A DNA stretch of 64,000 nt from an uncultured Campylobacter sp. (lineage in GTDB: Bacteria; Campylobacterota; Campylobacteria; Campylobacterales; Campylobacteraceae), in NCBI RefSeq assembly GCF_963526985.1, contig NZ_CAURPW010000007.1:57569-121568 (forward strand), in the 5' to 3' direction. Under the pieces are notes generated by a model. The model was given only the letters and a program-made list of their open reading frames with translations. It was not told the DNA's origin and searched no databases. Position numbers and translations under genes: made by a program. The first letter of the stretch is position 1. The number at the start of each line of letters is the position of its first letter. Of the stretch, positions 36,592 to 45,465 are shown piece after piece.

Positions 36592-37842
36592 TTATCGAAC
36601 TATCGTGTCTTCGCGCTCCGGGCTAGTAGATACTATGCCGACCTTTACGCCCGTGATCTCCTCGATGCGTTTGATAAAGGCCTTTGCATTTGCGGGCAGA
36701 TCGTCAAATTTACGCGCTCCTTCTACCTTATCCCAGCCGTCAAGCTCCTCGTAGACCGGCTTTACGCCCTCCAAATCGCTTGGGAAATACTCGATTATCT
36801 TGCCGTTTTTCTCGTAGGCTTTGCAAATTTTTACCTTTTTAAAGCCGTCTAAAACGTCAAGCTTCATCAGCGCAAATTTATCCACGCCGTCAAGCCTCGC
36901 CGCATATCTCACTCCGACCGCGTCAAACCAGCCTGTGCGGCGCGGCCTGCCCGTCGTAGCGCCGTATTCGCGTCCGATATCGCGTATCTTTTCGCCCTCT
37001 TCGCCCATGTCCTCGGTCGGGAAAGCGCCGTTGCCGACTCTAGTCGTGTAGGCCTTAATGATGCCGATTACCTCGCCGACGTTTTTAGGACTTAGCCCGA
37101 TACCGCTGCAGCTGCCTGCTGTTACGGTGTTTGAGCTAGTTACGAAAGGATACGTGCCGTGATCGATGTCTAGCAGCGTGCCCTGCGCTCCCTCGAGTAA
37201 AATTTTCTTATCCGCGTCTATGGCTTCCCAGACCATGTGCGTGGTATCTACTATAAATTTACCCAGCGCTGCCTCGTAGCTCTTTAGCTCGCCCAAAAGC
37301 TCCTCGCGCGCAGGCGCTTTGACGCCTAGAACGTCTAAAAACGCTTTATTTGCCGCAAAATCGGCCAAAATCGCGTCGCAAAGCTTTTCGGGGTTTTTTA
37401 GCTCCCCTACGCGGTGCCCGCTACGGCTGATTTTGTCGCTATACGCAGGCCCTATGCCCTTGCCCGTCGTGCCGATAGCGTGTGCGCCTTTGGCCTTTTC
37501 TTTGGCTTGGTCGATTTGCGCGTGATAAGGCAAATTTAAATGCGCCTTGTCGCTGATAAATAGCCGCCCCCAAACGTCTCCAAACTGCTTTAGCTCTTCT
37601 ATTATCTCGGCCGGGCAGAGCACGACGCCGTTGCCGATGATGTTGATTATATTTTTATGAAGTATGCCTGAGGGAACCTGATGCAGCGCGATTTTCTTGC
37701 CTTCTACGACGATCGTGTGGCCCGCGTTGTGCCCGCCTTGACACCTGCACACCATATCGTAGCCGCCGCTTAGCAGATCTACGATCTTGCCCTTGCCTTC
37801 GTCTCCCCACTGCACGCCCACTATCACGTCAGCCTTGCTCAT
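36592..37842 (-). CDS. purA: adenylosuccinate synthetase
   Basis: 416 residues. The N-terminal P-loop GDEGKGKIVDLL, GHNAGHT, the RSGHRVGEL stretch, GAQGTLLDIDHGTYPFVTSS and the C-terminal GVKVGIVSTSPERE are all present. It joins IMP and aspartate using GTP, the first step from IMP to AMP. It overlaps the HisZ-like gene by 4 bp and leads into the FliJ/MotE pair. Confidence 0.98.
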   Translation of the reverse strand: MSKADVIVGVQWGDEGKGKIVDLLSGGYDMVCRCQGGHNAGHTIVVEGKKIALHQVPSGILHKNIINIIGNGVVLCPAEIIEELKQFGDVWGRLFISDKAHLNLPYHAQIDQAKEKAKGAHAIGTTGKGIGPAYSDKISRSGHRVGELKNPEKLCDAILADFAANKAFLDVLGVKAPAREELLGELKSYEAALGKFIVDTTHMVWEAIDADKKILLEGAQGTLLDIDHGTYPFVTSSNTVTAGSCSGIGLSPKNVGEVIGIIKAYTTRVGNGAFPTEDMGEEGEKIRDIGREYGATTGRPRRTGWFDAVGVRYAARLDGVDKFALMKLDVLDGFKKVKICKAYEKNGKIIEYFPSDLEGVKPVYEELDGWDKVEGARKFDDLPANAKAFIKRIEEITGVKVGIVSTSPEREDTIVR

Positions 37843-38708
37843 ACTCTCTCCTTTTGATCTAAATTTTCGATTAACGCGTCGGTATATACGCCAAATCCGC
37901 TGCTTTTTATGCCTTCTATCTCGTAGTTGCCGCCGCCGCTTAGCACGGCGTTGCCGTCTAAAAATCTAAAAAACAGCTTGTCATAATACCTCATCTTTGA
38001 ATAATATAACGGAACAATTCTTAAATTTTCATATTTTACCGCCTGCGCCAGCTCTTTTATCTCAAGTAGCGCGATTTTTATCTCACTCGGCACTAGCGGC
38101 AAAATCTCGTCGATGTCGCCCACCGTATTTACAAAGGCTAGCCTTTTTAGCCACTCTTCGTTTTGATTTAGGATTTTTTCGATCTCTCCGTGCTCAAATA
38201 TCGAAATAGGCAAATTTAGCAGCCTGCACACGATCTGCGGGATCGCGATGTGGCTGATTTGTAGCACGGGCGCTAGATCAAACGACGCAAAAAGCTCCTT
38301 TGCGATCTTGACGCTAGTAGCCAGATCGCTCTCGCCGATTAGCTCGGCGCCGATTTGATAAATTTCGGCGCTGGGGTACTTAAAAACGGGCTGGATGTAA
38401 AACCAGCGTTTAGGCTCGGTGTCTTTTAGGCGTCTAAGCACGATACGCACGACGTCCACGGTGCTATCGGCGCGCAGGCTGATTTGATGATTTTCGTGAT
38501 CGCTAAAGCGCACTAAGGCCGTTGGCTGCACGCTTAGATGCTGATGATACGAGAAAAACGGCGTCACGATCTCGTGAAATCCGTTTTTTTCCAAAATTTC
38601 GCTCGCCGCGCACTCGATCTTTCTTTTTAGTTTCGCGCTTTGTCCGAAATACAGCCTCGTGCCGCTCGGTATCTCGTGCTCATAAACGTTCGCGTCAAAT
38701 TCGCTCAC
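37839..38708 (-). CDS. HisZ-like, class II aminoacyl-tRNA synthetase-related protein
   Basis: 289 residues, shorter than HisS and lacking the anticodon-binding domain. Class II core motifs remain: GTRLYFGQSAKLKRKIE, the motif 2-like ISLRADSTVDVVRIV, and GGGNYEIEG near the end. The HisZ family is the regulatory subunit of short-form HisG. If this genome has a short HisG the call stands; otherwise it may have another role linked to purA. By position it is Cj1499c. Confidence 0.75.
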   Translation of the reverse strand: MSEFDANVYEHEIPSGTRLYFGQSAKLKRKIECAASEILEKNGFHEIVTPFFSYHQHLSVQPTALVRFSDHENHQISLRADSTVDVVRIVLRRLKDTEPKRWFYIQPVFKYPSAEIYQIGAELIGESDLATSVKIAKELFASFDLAPVLQISHIAIPQIVCRLLNLPISIFEHGEIEKILNQNEEWLKRLAFVNTVGDIDEILPLVPSEIKIALLEIKELAQAVKYENLRIVPLYYSKMRYYDKLFFRFLDGNAVLSGGGNYEIEGIKSSGFGVYTDALIENLDQKERV

Positions 38709-40944
38709 TCTTGCTCCTTTGCTTTTGATTCATTTCGGTCGCTCCAGGCTCTCTCCACGGTAGCTCGTGAAACGCCGCGACGAAATACGCGGGCTTGCCG
38801 CCCTCAAAAATCGTAACTATACTAAGCCGCTCTAGATAAATTTCGCCGTTTTTGCGCTTGTTATAAATCTCGCCGCTATAAAAGCCGTTTTTTAGCAGGC
38901 TTTGCCACATATTTTCGTAAAATTTAGCGTCGTGTACGCCGGACTTTAATAAATTCGACGGCTTGCCGACGACCTCGCTCTTCTCGTATCCGGATACTTT
39001 GCAAAAAGCGTCGTTTACGCCGGCAAAAGTTCCGTCTAACAAGACTGTAGCCACGCCCTCGCTAGAGTTTGCCAAAAGGCGCAAAATCGCCTCGCCGCGC
39101 AAGCCTTGTCCGCTTGATAAACTAGACGCCGCACCTTGTAGCGAGATTAGGTTTCGCGACAAATCGCATTCGATAAAATATCCGATCGCCTCGTCGATAT
39201 TTTTGCCGTCTTGCGAGATAAATTTAACGAAAATATCGCACTTTACGCTCTCTAAATTTTTCCTCATCAACCTGCAAGGCTGCAAGCTCTCAAACTCCTT
39301 TTTGCGCAAATTTGCGCCGTAGAGTCTAAATTTGATATTAAATTCGTTTAAAAATTTATCCAAATCATCCGGATGAATGATGTTTTTAAAGTCAAAATCC
39401 GCAGCAAGCATCTCTGCTGGTTTATAACCCAAAACGCGTTTGACGCTATGCGAGACGCCCGATACCGCGCCTACTAGCCCACCTTTCCACGCGACGCTAA
39501 ATGCCGGCGAATGCTCGCTCATCAAATCTTCCTTCGCCGCGTTTTTCTTTAAAGCGTCGCTTTGCGTGACGTCTTCTATCACGCAAAAGCCGATCTTTTC
39601 GCCGCAGCTAAGCTCGTAGTTTTGTTTGCGGATGCGTATTTGTCTAGTCTGGCCGTCCGCCGCGATACGGCTCGTTTCGTAAATTTGCGCGCCGTCTTCT
39701 TGCAAAATTTTGATTTGAGCTAAATCTGGCGCGTTTAGCAGGGTTAAATTTTTACCCTTCATCTCCTCCGCGCTAAGTCCGTAAAATTCGCAAGCCTTCG
39801 CGCTAGCCTCTAGTATCTCGCCGCTTTTTGCGTCGATTAAAAGTAAGATAAAAGGCCCTTTTTCAAACAAAAATCCAAACTTACTCGAGTATCTCTCAAG
39901 AGCCGCTTTACTCGCCTCGCGCTCGTCAAAAAGGCTCTTTACGTCGCTTGCTATTTGCTCAAAATCATCTATCTCGCCGAATTTTAAATACCCGCTTATC
40001 TCCTCGCCGCGCCTTGCTTTTCGCGTTAAATTTTTGATGACGTAGATGGGCTTTACGACGTTTTGTTTCATAAATTTAGCGTAAAATAGCGTAAAGAGCG
40101 AACCAGCACCCAAAAATACGCCGCAAACTAGCAGAAAAATTAAATTTTCGCGCACGAGTTTGTTTAAGGGATAATAAGACACAGCCGCAACGCCTTCGTT
40201 AGGCACTTTTGCCGCGAGATAGATGTCTTTTTGCGGCGAATTTAGCGCAAATTTTATCCCTCCGCCAATGTAATCGGCAGGCGCGCCGTATACGTCAAAT
40301 ATCTTTTTACGCTCCAAAACCAGCTCCGTATCGCCGTGAAAAAGTATCTCGCCGTCCTCTGAGACGACGAAGGATTTCGCGTCGCCAAAGCCGCAGTTGT
40401 TGGTTAATTCATCATAAATGAAAGAATAATTTATCAGTACGGCCAAAATCTCTCCGCTACTCATCTTTATCGCGGTAAATCTCGATGCGGAGTCGCTTTT
40501 ATCAAGGGCGAATTTAGAGCGTAGCGTCTCGCCAGCTTCCGCGTCCGCCCAAGGCTTAGATGCGAAAAAACCTCTATATTTCGCGCCTAGTTTTTCATCG
40601 GTCGTAAATTTTATCTCGCCGTTTTTATCGGCTATAAAAAACGCGACGTATTCCGGGCTATTATTTAAAGAAAATTCAAATACCGTCTTAACGTCGGCGG
40701 CGTTTGCGGCGAGGTATTTTTCTATCAGCCTTAGCTCCGAATCGGCAGCCGCGAAACGCTCGGACAAAAAGTTGCTAAAATAAGCATTCTGGGCGTAAAT
40801 TTCGCCTTTTACGTCTTCAAATTTCAAATTTACGCCAAAGCCGGCCACGCAGATTAATGCGGCGATAACGATAAAATTTACCATATATATCTTGCTTAAA
40901 ACGGCGTAAGAAAGGGCATTTTTATCGAGATTAGACTTAGCCAA
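38695..40944 (-). CDS. membrane sensor with Cache-like and three PAS domains, no output domain
   Basis: 749 residues. Membrane helix at about 17-37, a periplasmic Cache-like sensor to about 268, a second helix (ENLIFLLVCGVFLGAGSLFT), a HAMP-like linker, and three PAS domains (about 355-470, 495-600 and 635-730; the last with VNDAFCKVSGYEKSEVVG). After PAS3 comes only a 20-residue tail whose end overlaps the HisZ-like gene by 14 bp. There is no kinase, GGDEF, EAL or chemotaxis domain. It may signal by protein contact or be a truncated form of a larger sensor. Confidence 0.85.
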   Translation of the reverse strand: MAKSNLDKNALSYAVLSKIYMVNFIVIAALICVAGFGVNLKFEDVKGEIYAQNAYFSNFLSERFAAADSELRLIEKYLAANAADVKTVFEFSLNNSPEYVAFFIADKNGEIKFTTDEKLGAKYRGFFASKPWADAEAGETLRSKFALDKSDSASRFTAIKMSSGEILAVLINYSFIYDELTNNCGFGDAKSFVVSEDGEILFHGDTELVLERKKIFDVYGAPADYIGGGIKFALNSPQKDIYLAAKVPNEGVAAVSYYPLNKLVRENLIFLLVCGVFLGAGSLFTLFYAKFMKQNVVKPIYVIKNLTRKARRGEEISGYLKFGEIDDFEQIASDVKSLFDEREASKAALERYSSKFGFLFEKGPFILLLIDAKSGEILEASAKACEFYGLSAEEMKGKNLTLLNAPDLAQIKILQEDGAQIYETSRIAADGQTRQIRIRKQNYELSCGEKIGFCVIEDVTQSDALKKNAAKEDLMSEHSPAFSVAWKGGLVGAVSGVSHSVKRVLGYKPAEMLAADFDFKNIIHPDDLDKFLNEFNIKFRLYGANLRKKEFESLQPCRLMRKNLESVKCDIFVKFISQDGKNIDEAIGYFIECDLSRNLISLQGAASSLSSGQGLRGEAILRLLANSSEGVATVLLDGTFAGVNDAFCKVSGYEKSEVVGKPSNLLKSGVHDAKFYENMWQSLLKNGFYSGEIYNKRKNGEIYLERLSIVTIFEGGKPAYFVAAFHELPWREPGATEMNQKQRSKSERI

Positions 40945-41026
40945 AAGAAAAACCTTAAATTAATTTTACATAAACGGCTTATTGTAGCTGAATTTTGCTT
41001 GTTTTAAGATAATAAACGTAGAAGTT

Positions 41027-41124
41027 TGGCGAGAGGATGAGAGAATCGAACTCCCCGCGAAGCGGTCAACCGCCCCGCCATCGGATTTGAAGTCCGCGGA
41101 CGCCACCAGATCGCCTTATCCTCC
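41027..41124 (-). tRNA. selC: tRNA-Sec (anticodon UCA)
   Basis: Read on the minus strand it starts GGAGGATAAGG and ends TCGCCA. The anticodon arm is CGGA-CTTCAAA-TCCG, with anticodon TCA; the variable arm is long (GCGG-TTGA-CCGC hairpin) and the T-arm is GGGAG-TTCGATT-CTCTC. The 98-nt length and UCA anticodon mark selenocysteine tRNA. The acceptor pairs best as GGAGGAT/ATCCTCT with one base more on the 3' side than expected, so the exact ends are uncertain. It implies Sec-containing enzymes, such as formate dehydrogenase. Confidence 0.93.
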
Positions 41125-41146
41125 GCATTTTTAGATGACGATGGCG

Positions 41147-41152
41147 ATTATA
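41147..41152 (-). promoter_or_regulatory. -10 box of the tRNA-Sec promoter
   Basis: A perfect TATAAT on the minus strand, 22 bp before the tRNA 5' end, preceded by AT-rich DNA as is normal for Campylobacter sigma-70 promoters that lack a -35. Confidence 0.55.
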
Positions 41153-41216
41153 GCCAAATTTATATAAATTTTAGTTTGATTTTTATAGTATTTAGGCAAA
41201 ATTTTATAGGCTCGCG

Positions 41217-41828
41217 ATGGATTTTAGGCTCTTTTTACGGCAAATTTTACATGCTCTCGCGTTTTTGGCTCCCGCTATTTTTTTGGGCGGATGCTTAGAG
41301 TATTTCACCACCGTGACGCCGCTAACGGGCATAAACGTATACGACGCCTATCAAGTGAGCCAAGACGAGCGGGGCATCTACTCCATAGCCAAAGATAAAA
41401 TCGTAAAAACCAAAATTCAGACTAAAATTTTTGGCACGAGCGGCCTTAGCAACCTAAACGTGGACGTGGAGAGCTTTTACGGCGACGTCTACCTCATCGG
41501 CGTCGTACCGGACGCCGAGCACAAAGAAAAACTCGTGGAATTAGCCAAAAATACAAGCGGCGTAAATAAAATCTATACGTATATACGCTTCCCCAAAGAC
41601 GGCGGCGGATGCGAAGGCAACCTCGCCATAATGCTAAATTTAAAAAATAATCTTTTTAAAGACAGCATAATAAGCGGTACGAGCGTAAGAGTGAGCGTGG
41701 TGCAGTGCAACGTCGTATTTACGGGCATTATAACCGACATCGAGCAGGAAAAACACGCGATATGGTACGCCAAGCACATTAACGGCGTGCGCGACGTTTA
41801 CTCATTTTTGAAGATTTTTAAGGATTAA
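41217..41828 (+). CDS. BON-domain lipoprotein
   Basis: 203 residues. The signal peptide ends in the lipobox LGGC (Cys about 26). Two BON-type units follow: DKIVKTKIQTKIFGTSGLSN, then DVYLIGVVPDAEHKEKLVEL, and near the C-terminus VVFTGIITDIEQEKHAI. It resembles YraP/DolP, outer-membrane lipoproteins that keep the envelope intact. It is the only plus-strand gene between 10 and 54 kb and stands alone. The ribosome site is weak. Confidence 0.82.
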   Translation: MDFRLFLRQILHALAFLAPAIFLGGCLEYFTTVTPLTGINVYDAYQVSQDERGIYSIAKDKIVKTKIQTKIFGTSGLSNLNVDVESFYGDVYLIGVVPDAEHKEKLVELAKNTSGVNKIYTYIRFPKDGGGCEGNLAIMLNLKNNLFKDSIISGTSVRVSVVQCNVVFTGIITDIEQEKHAIWYAKHINGVRDVYSFLKIFKD

Positions 41829-42440
41829 ATTCGCCGCTTTAAAGCGCTAAATTTCGCACCAGCCGGCGCAGGCGAAGTTTGCGGGCGCAGATACGCTCTA
41901 AAGCTTAGCGAGCCGGCAAAGCCGCAAAAAGCGTTGTAAGCGGTAGATACGCGGTAAGGCTCTAGCAAATACTGCACGCTCTTGACACCCGGCAAATTTT
42001 GCGCGCTAATTCGCCCGTTTTAACCGCAGTTTTTGGCTGCGGCGGCTAAATTTAGACCGCCGTTTAGTTATCAAACCAAGCTAGACTAAATTTGCTTTTA
42101 AATTTAAGGGTTTTAACTCGCGCGCCGTAAGCGTAAAATTTGACGTTTAAATTTAAGTTTTAAACAGCCAAAATAAGCAACCGACTCGCGCGTACGTTTA
42201 ATAAATTTTAGCCGAATTTGCCTAGCTAAACTAGGCTAGAGAAACGAACAAGCCAGGCAAAAACGCTGCGGCGCGCGGTTGATGAGCGGTCGCAAAACCA
42301 CAAATCTATACTGACTAAATTTAAATTTACGCGCCTAGACCCGTATCTTTAAGATGCTAAATTCGGCTTTTAAATTTGATGCCATGTATTTAAATTTCTT
42401 TAAACGAGATCATTGCTTGAAATCATCTTGCTTTTTTGTT

Positions 42441-42565
42441 AAAGGGGAAGGGGCTTGAATACGCTCTGCTAGCAGCTCTCAAAGAGAGTGCGTCCTAACA
42501 GTAGCAAACGAAGTGCAGCTAAGCACAAGGCGAGGCAAAGTCGAAGCAAAAGAGCCCCTTTTTTT
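42441..42565 (+). other. possible intergenic repeat or small RNA ending in a T7 run
   Basis: AGGGGCT (42449-42455) pairs with AGCCCCT (42553-42559), which runs into TTTTTTT (42559-42565), like a terminator closing a roughly 120-nt RNA. Inside are short hairpins such as CTCT-CAA-AGAG and GTGC-AGCTAA-GCAC. A second nested pair, GGAGAGG/CCTCTCC, lies just downstream. It could be a small RNA or a dispersed repeat. Confidence 0.35.
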
Positions 42566-42809
42566 CGGGAGAGGAAGGGGGTTCTACTTACGAAGCGTCG
42601 CCCCTTTCTGTCCCGTCTGCTTGCAGCCGCTAGCGTAGCGACGCAGAAGCCCTCTCCAACCCCACTGCACGTGAGAGGTGGCGACACTGCTTTGCTAGCG
42701 CAAAGCGTCGCAAATTTAAATTTAGTGTTTTCAGGGTACGGGTCTTGGCAAGTAAAATTTACGAATTTATCAAGATATGAGATAAACCTTCCAGACGGAT
42801 TGTGTGTAG

Positions 42810-42887
42810 TTTAAATAGTTTGCGGCGGATACGACGGGAGCGGACCGGTCGTCCGTGACCGAGTATCCTAGCCGAAAACTATTTGAA
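42810..42887. other. long hairpin, candidate structured RNA
   Basis: AAATAGTTTGCGGC (42813-42826) pairs with GCCGAAAACTATTT (42871-42884) with one mismatch and can extend by 3 bp. Inside, GGATAC (42827-42832) pairs with GTATCC (42863-42868) across a 2-nt bulge, and CGGTC-GTCCGT-GACCG makes a terminal hairpin. It lies 25 bp past the transporter stop. No T-run follows on either strand, so it is not a simple terminator. Confidence 0.6.
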
Positions 42888-42912
42888 ATCCAGCCGAGCC
42901 GGGGAATTAAAA

Positions 42913-43776
42913 TTACTTCTTTTTCATGTCGAATTTATTCGCCATAAATCCAACTAGTCCCACAAAGAAAAGTCCGCCGCAGATATTGCCTAGCGTGACG
43001 GGAACTAGGTTTTTACCGATGAAATTTCCCCAGTTTAGCATTTCTAGTTTTTCAGCCGTGATGCCGTGCCCTAGAGCCGTAGCCGCAGCGGTGATATCTC
43101 CGCCGTTTGCCGCGATGTAGTGAGCTTTAGCGATGATGGCTTCTGTTATGATAAACATATTTGCCACGCAGTGCTCCATAGAGCATGCGACAAACGCGCC
43201 GATCATCCACATAATGGCAAAAAATTTGCCCGCTAAATTGCTCTCGCTGGTCGCAGTCCAGATAGACATACAAACAAACACGTTACAAAAGATACCGCGA
43301 ATAAATAGCTCGTGAAACGGCGCGGTAACCTTGCCTATACCTGAGGGTATAAAGTGCTGCAAGATATAGCCGTCGTATTTTAGCGGTAAGCCGGAGTAGT
43401 AATACATATAAGCAATTAGCGCGCCGCCGACGAAGTTAAAAACCCAAACGATCGCCCAGTAGCTAAAGGTTTTGCCTAAATTTAGCTTGCCTTCATACGC
43501 ACTAACGCCGCTTAAAACCGAGCTCGTAAATAGATGTCCGCCGTAGAAAACGACCATCATAAGTCCGCAGCTAAAGGTGATGCCGCCGATAAAATTTGCA
43601 AGACCGATAGACTGTTTTTCAGCCATGCCCACGGTCGAGTGCGCCCAGAAAATATCGCCCATAGCAATCGCCGCGCCCGCCATGATAGCTAGAAAAATAA
43701 TGCTTACTAACGGAGTATGCGCCTTGTGCTCCATCGAATTTGACACCGCTTGCGCGGTTTCTGCAGGATTTAACAT
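42913..43776 (-). CDS. formate/nitrite transporter (FocA/FdhC family)
   Basis: 287 residues with six hydrophobic helices. Family blocks: PLVSIIFLAIMAGAAIAMGD at the N-terminus, GNICGGLFFVGLVGF near the C-terminus, and the central filter segment with the conserved His (near ACSMEHCVANM). Being the last gene of the hyf operon, like focB in E. coli, it most probably moves formate. The 9-bp gap from the protease gene supports co-transcription. Confidence 0.92.
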   Translation of the reverse strand: MLNPAETAQAVSNSMEHKAHTPLVSIIFLAIMAGAAIAMGDIFWAHSTVGMAEKQSIGLANFIGGITFSCGLMMVVFYGGHLFTSSVLSGVSAYEGKLNLGKTFSYWAIVWVFNFVGGALIAYMYYYSGLPLKYDGYILQHFIPSGIGKVTAPFHELFIRGIFCNVFVCMSIWTATSESNLAGKFFAIMWMIGAFVACSMEHCVANMFIITEAIIAKAHYIAANGGDITAAATALGHGITAEKLEMLNWGNFIGKNLVPVTLGNICGGLFFVGLVGFMANKFDMKKK

Positions 43777-43785
43777 CTTCTCCTC

Positions 43786-44229
43786 CTAATTTAAATTTTT
43801 ATCTATTTCCAAGATACGTTCAAAGGCTTTTTGCGCGCTTTTTTTCGCATTTTCGCTTAAGCCCTCTTTAAAATCAAGCACGTTTTCAAGCAAAACGCTA
43901 ATGCCTAAAAACAGCGTTTTGGGACAAATTTTACGCAGGTAGCTTAAAAGTACGGGCGTGGGCAAGTTGTGCGTCGAGTAGATATAGTCGCGCTCGTTGC
44001 TTAGATCGAAAAATTCGATCGCTCCGTCCTTAAACCCGCTCATCGCGTCCACCACGACGATGATGTCAGGCTCAAATTCTCTAAGCGCGCCAAACTCGTT
44101 TTCAGGCACGTCCTGTCCGTAAAATACACGCCAATCTTTCAAATTTACCTCGACGATTCGCCCCGTTTCGTTGCCTACGTCGTCGTCGCCGCGCAAGGGA
44201 TTGCCGATGCAAAGCAAAGCCTTTTTCAT
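43786..44229 (-). CDS. hydrogenase maturation endopeptidase (HycI-like)
   Basis: 147 residues. CIGNPLRGDDDVG (about 7-19) holds the first nickel-binding Asp, VVDAMSGF the second and STHNLP the His. It would trim the C-terminal tail of the Hyf large subunit after nickel insertion. The large subunit here has such a tail (34 residues after CTDR). Its place inside the hyf operon makes HyfG the likely substrate. Confidence 0.92.
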   Translation of the reverse strand: MKKALLCIGNPLRGDDDVGNETGRIVEVNLKDWRVFYGQDVPENEFGALREFEPDIIVVVDAMSGFKDGAIEFFDLSNERDYIYSTHNLPTPVLLSYLRKICPKTLFLGISVLLENVLDFKEGLSENAKKSAQKAFERILEIDKNLN

Positions 44230-44293
44230 CCTAAAAGCCCTCCGCGCGCTAAATTTAACCCGTAAGCGTTTGCCGAATTTGAGCTAATTTTCA

Positions 44294-44638
44294 TCAAAAG
44301 TCCTTCCTAAGCAACAGATATCCCTCGCGTAAATTTTCAAGCTCTTTTTTTAGCTCGCATTCGCAAAGCTCAGGGATGAGCCTTGCCGCATGCTCTCTAA
44401 ATATCTCCACTTCAAAATACTTGCTTAAATTTCCCAGCTTAAATTTGACGTATTCGCCGCCGCTAGCTACGATACGCTCAAACTCCTCGTCGGGTATTTC
44501 GAGCGTTTTTTCGCTAAAGTCCACCGTCCCCACGCCGTGTCCGACGCAGACTGAAAATAGCTTGATATCTTTTAGCTCTTTTGGCATCTTTTCGTTTTCG
44601 TCCATGTGGCGGCGGGCGAGTTTATAGACTCTTATCAT
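44294..44638 (-). CDS. hyfJ: HyfJ/HycH-like hydrogenase assembly protein
   Basis: 114 residues. The pattern VCVGHGVGTVDFS and the length resemble the HycH/HyfJ family, involved in maturing the large subunit of formate hydrogenlyase. Sequence similarity is modest; the 4-bp overlap with hyfI and the following protease gene support the call. Confidence 0.72.
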   Translation of the reverse strand: MIRVYKLARRHMDENEKMPKELKDIKLFSVCVGHGVGTVDFSEKTLEIPDEEFERIVASGGEYVKFKLGNLSKYFEVEIFREHAARLIPELCECELKKELENLREGYLLLRKDF

Positions 44639-45465
44639 CGTTTATCCCAAATTTCTTTTTTGACGTCGATGGCGTTTTGCGTATCGCGTTTTGCTTTGGC
44701 GTATTTTAGATAGACGTCGTTGTAAAGCAGTCCCATACACTCGGCGTATCTAGGGTCTTCTTCTTTATGGATAGCCTCTAGCATTACTTTTTTAGTAGCC
44801 GCTACGTCGTGGATATCAGGAGAAGTTTTGGCTGCGTCCATATATTTAGCAAACAGCGTCCTGCCGAAGATATAGCTCATTAGCCTCTTTGCCTCGGCTT
44901 CCAAATCGCGCTCGAAAAGTATATCGCCTATGATAGACTCTTTTACGGCGGGGGCTTTGCAGTCGTCTTGTTCGAAGCTTCTTTTTTGTAGCTTTTGATC
45001 TATGATGCCAAGAGCCATGCCAAGGCCGTATATGACGCTAGCCGGATGCGGCGGACAGCCCGGGATATAGACATCTACGGGGATAATCTTATCTATGCCG
45101 CCCCAAACGCTATAAGCGTCGTAAAAGATACCGCCCGTGCTGCCGCATGCACCAAAGGCTACCACGATCTTTGGATCGGGCGCGGCCTCGTAAGCGCGAA
45201 GCAGCGGATAATACATCTGGCGCGTAACCGGACCCGTGCAGAGTAAAATGTCCGCGTGGCGAGGGTTAGCTACTAGCTTAAAGCCGAAGCGCTCCGGATC
45301 CCACATCGGCGTGATAGCGGCGAAAATTTCTATCTCGCAGCCGTTGCAGCTGCCGCAGTCGATGCGGTAGACGCTAAAGCTTCGTTTGATATTTTTTAGA
45401 TGTTCTAACTTTGCGGTTAGGTCGTTTGCCGTTTTTATATTTTCGGGAACTTGATAAAGGCTCAT
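44635..45465 (-). CDS. hyfI: hydrogenase-4 small subunit (NuoB-like)
   Basis: 276 residues. The proximal 4Fe-4S ligands appear as CGSCNGCEIE (about 38-44), ACGSTGG and PGCPPHP. The core ends at about residue 175; the last 100 residues, rich in Lys/Asp/Glu helix, form a C-terminal extension. It passes electrons between the NiFe site in HyfG and the HyfH clusters. Overlaps hyfH by 4 bp. Confidence 0.93.
   Translation of the reverse strand: MSLYQVPENIKTANDLTAKLEHLKNIKRSFSVYRIDCGSCNGCEIEIFAAITPMWDPERFGFKLVANPRHADILLCTGPVTRQMYYPLLRAYEAAPDPKIVVAFGACGSTGGIFYDAYSVWGGIDKIIPVDVYIPGCPPHPASVIYGLGMALGIIDQKLQKRSFEQDDCKAPAVKESIIGDILFERDLEAEAKRLMSYIFGRTLFAKYMDAAKTSPDIHDVAATKKVMLEAIHKEEDPRYAECMGLLYNDVYLKYAKAKRDTQNAIDVKKEIWDKR

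Larger units (their letters stand above)
41829..42912. other. 1.1-kb non-coding spacer with structured elements
   Basis: No gene that I can support. 41829-42430 is AT-rich with many AAATTT words. 42440-42715 is abruptly more GC-rich and full of inverted repeats; 42810-42887 folds into a long hairpin. Small open frames on both strands in the GC-rich block have repetitive, Arg/Leu/Ser-rich products and no ribosome sites. Confidence 0.6.

Noticed and set aside
41027..41124. tRNA-Ser or tRNA-Leu, because of the long variable arm
   Set aside because: The anticodon is TCA, flanked by the CTTCAAA loop typical of tRNA-Sec, and the length of about 98 nt fits selC.
42469..42814. Open frames of 72 and 108 codons on opposite strands near the GC-rich block
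   Set aside because: Both derive from the inverted-repeat DNA, have Arg/Ser/Leu-rich products and no ribosome sites.
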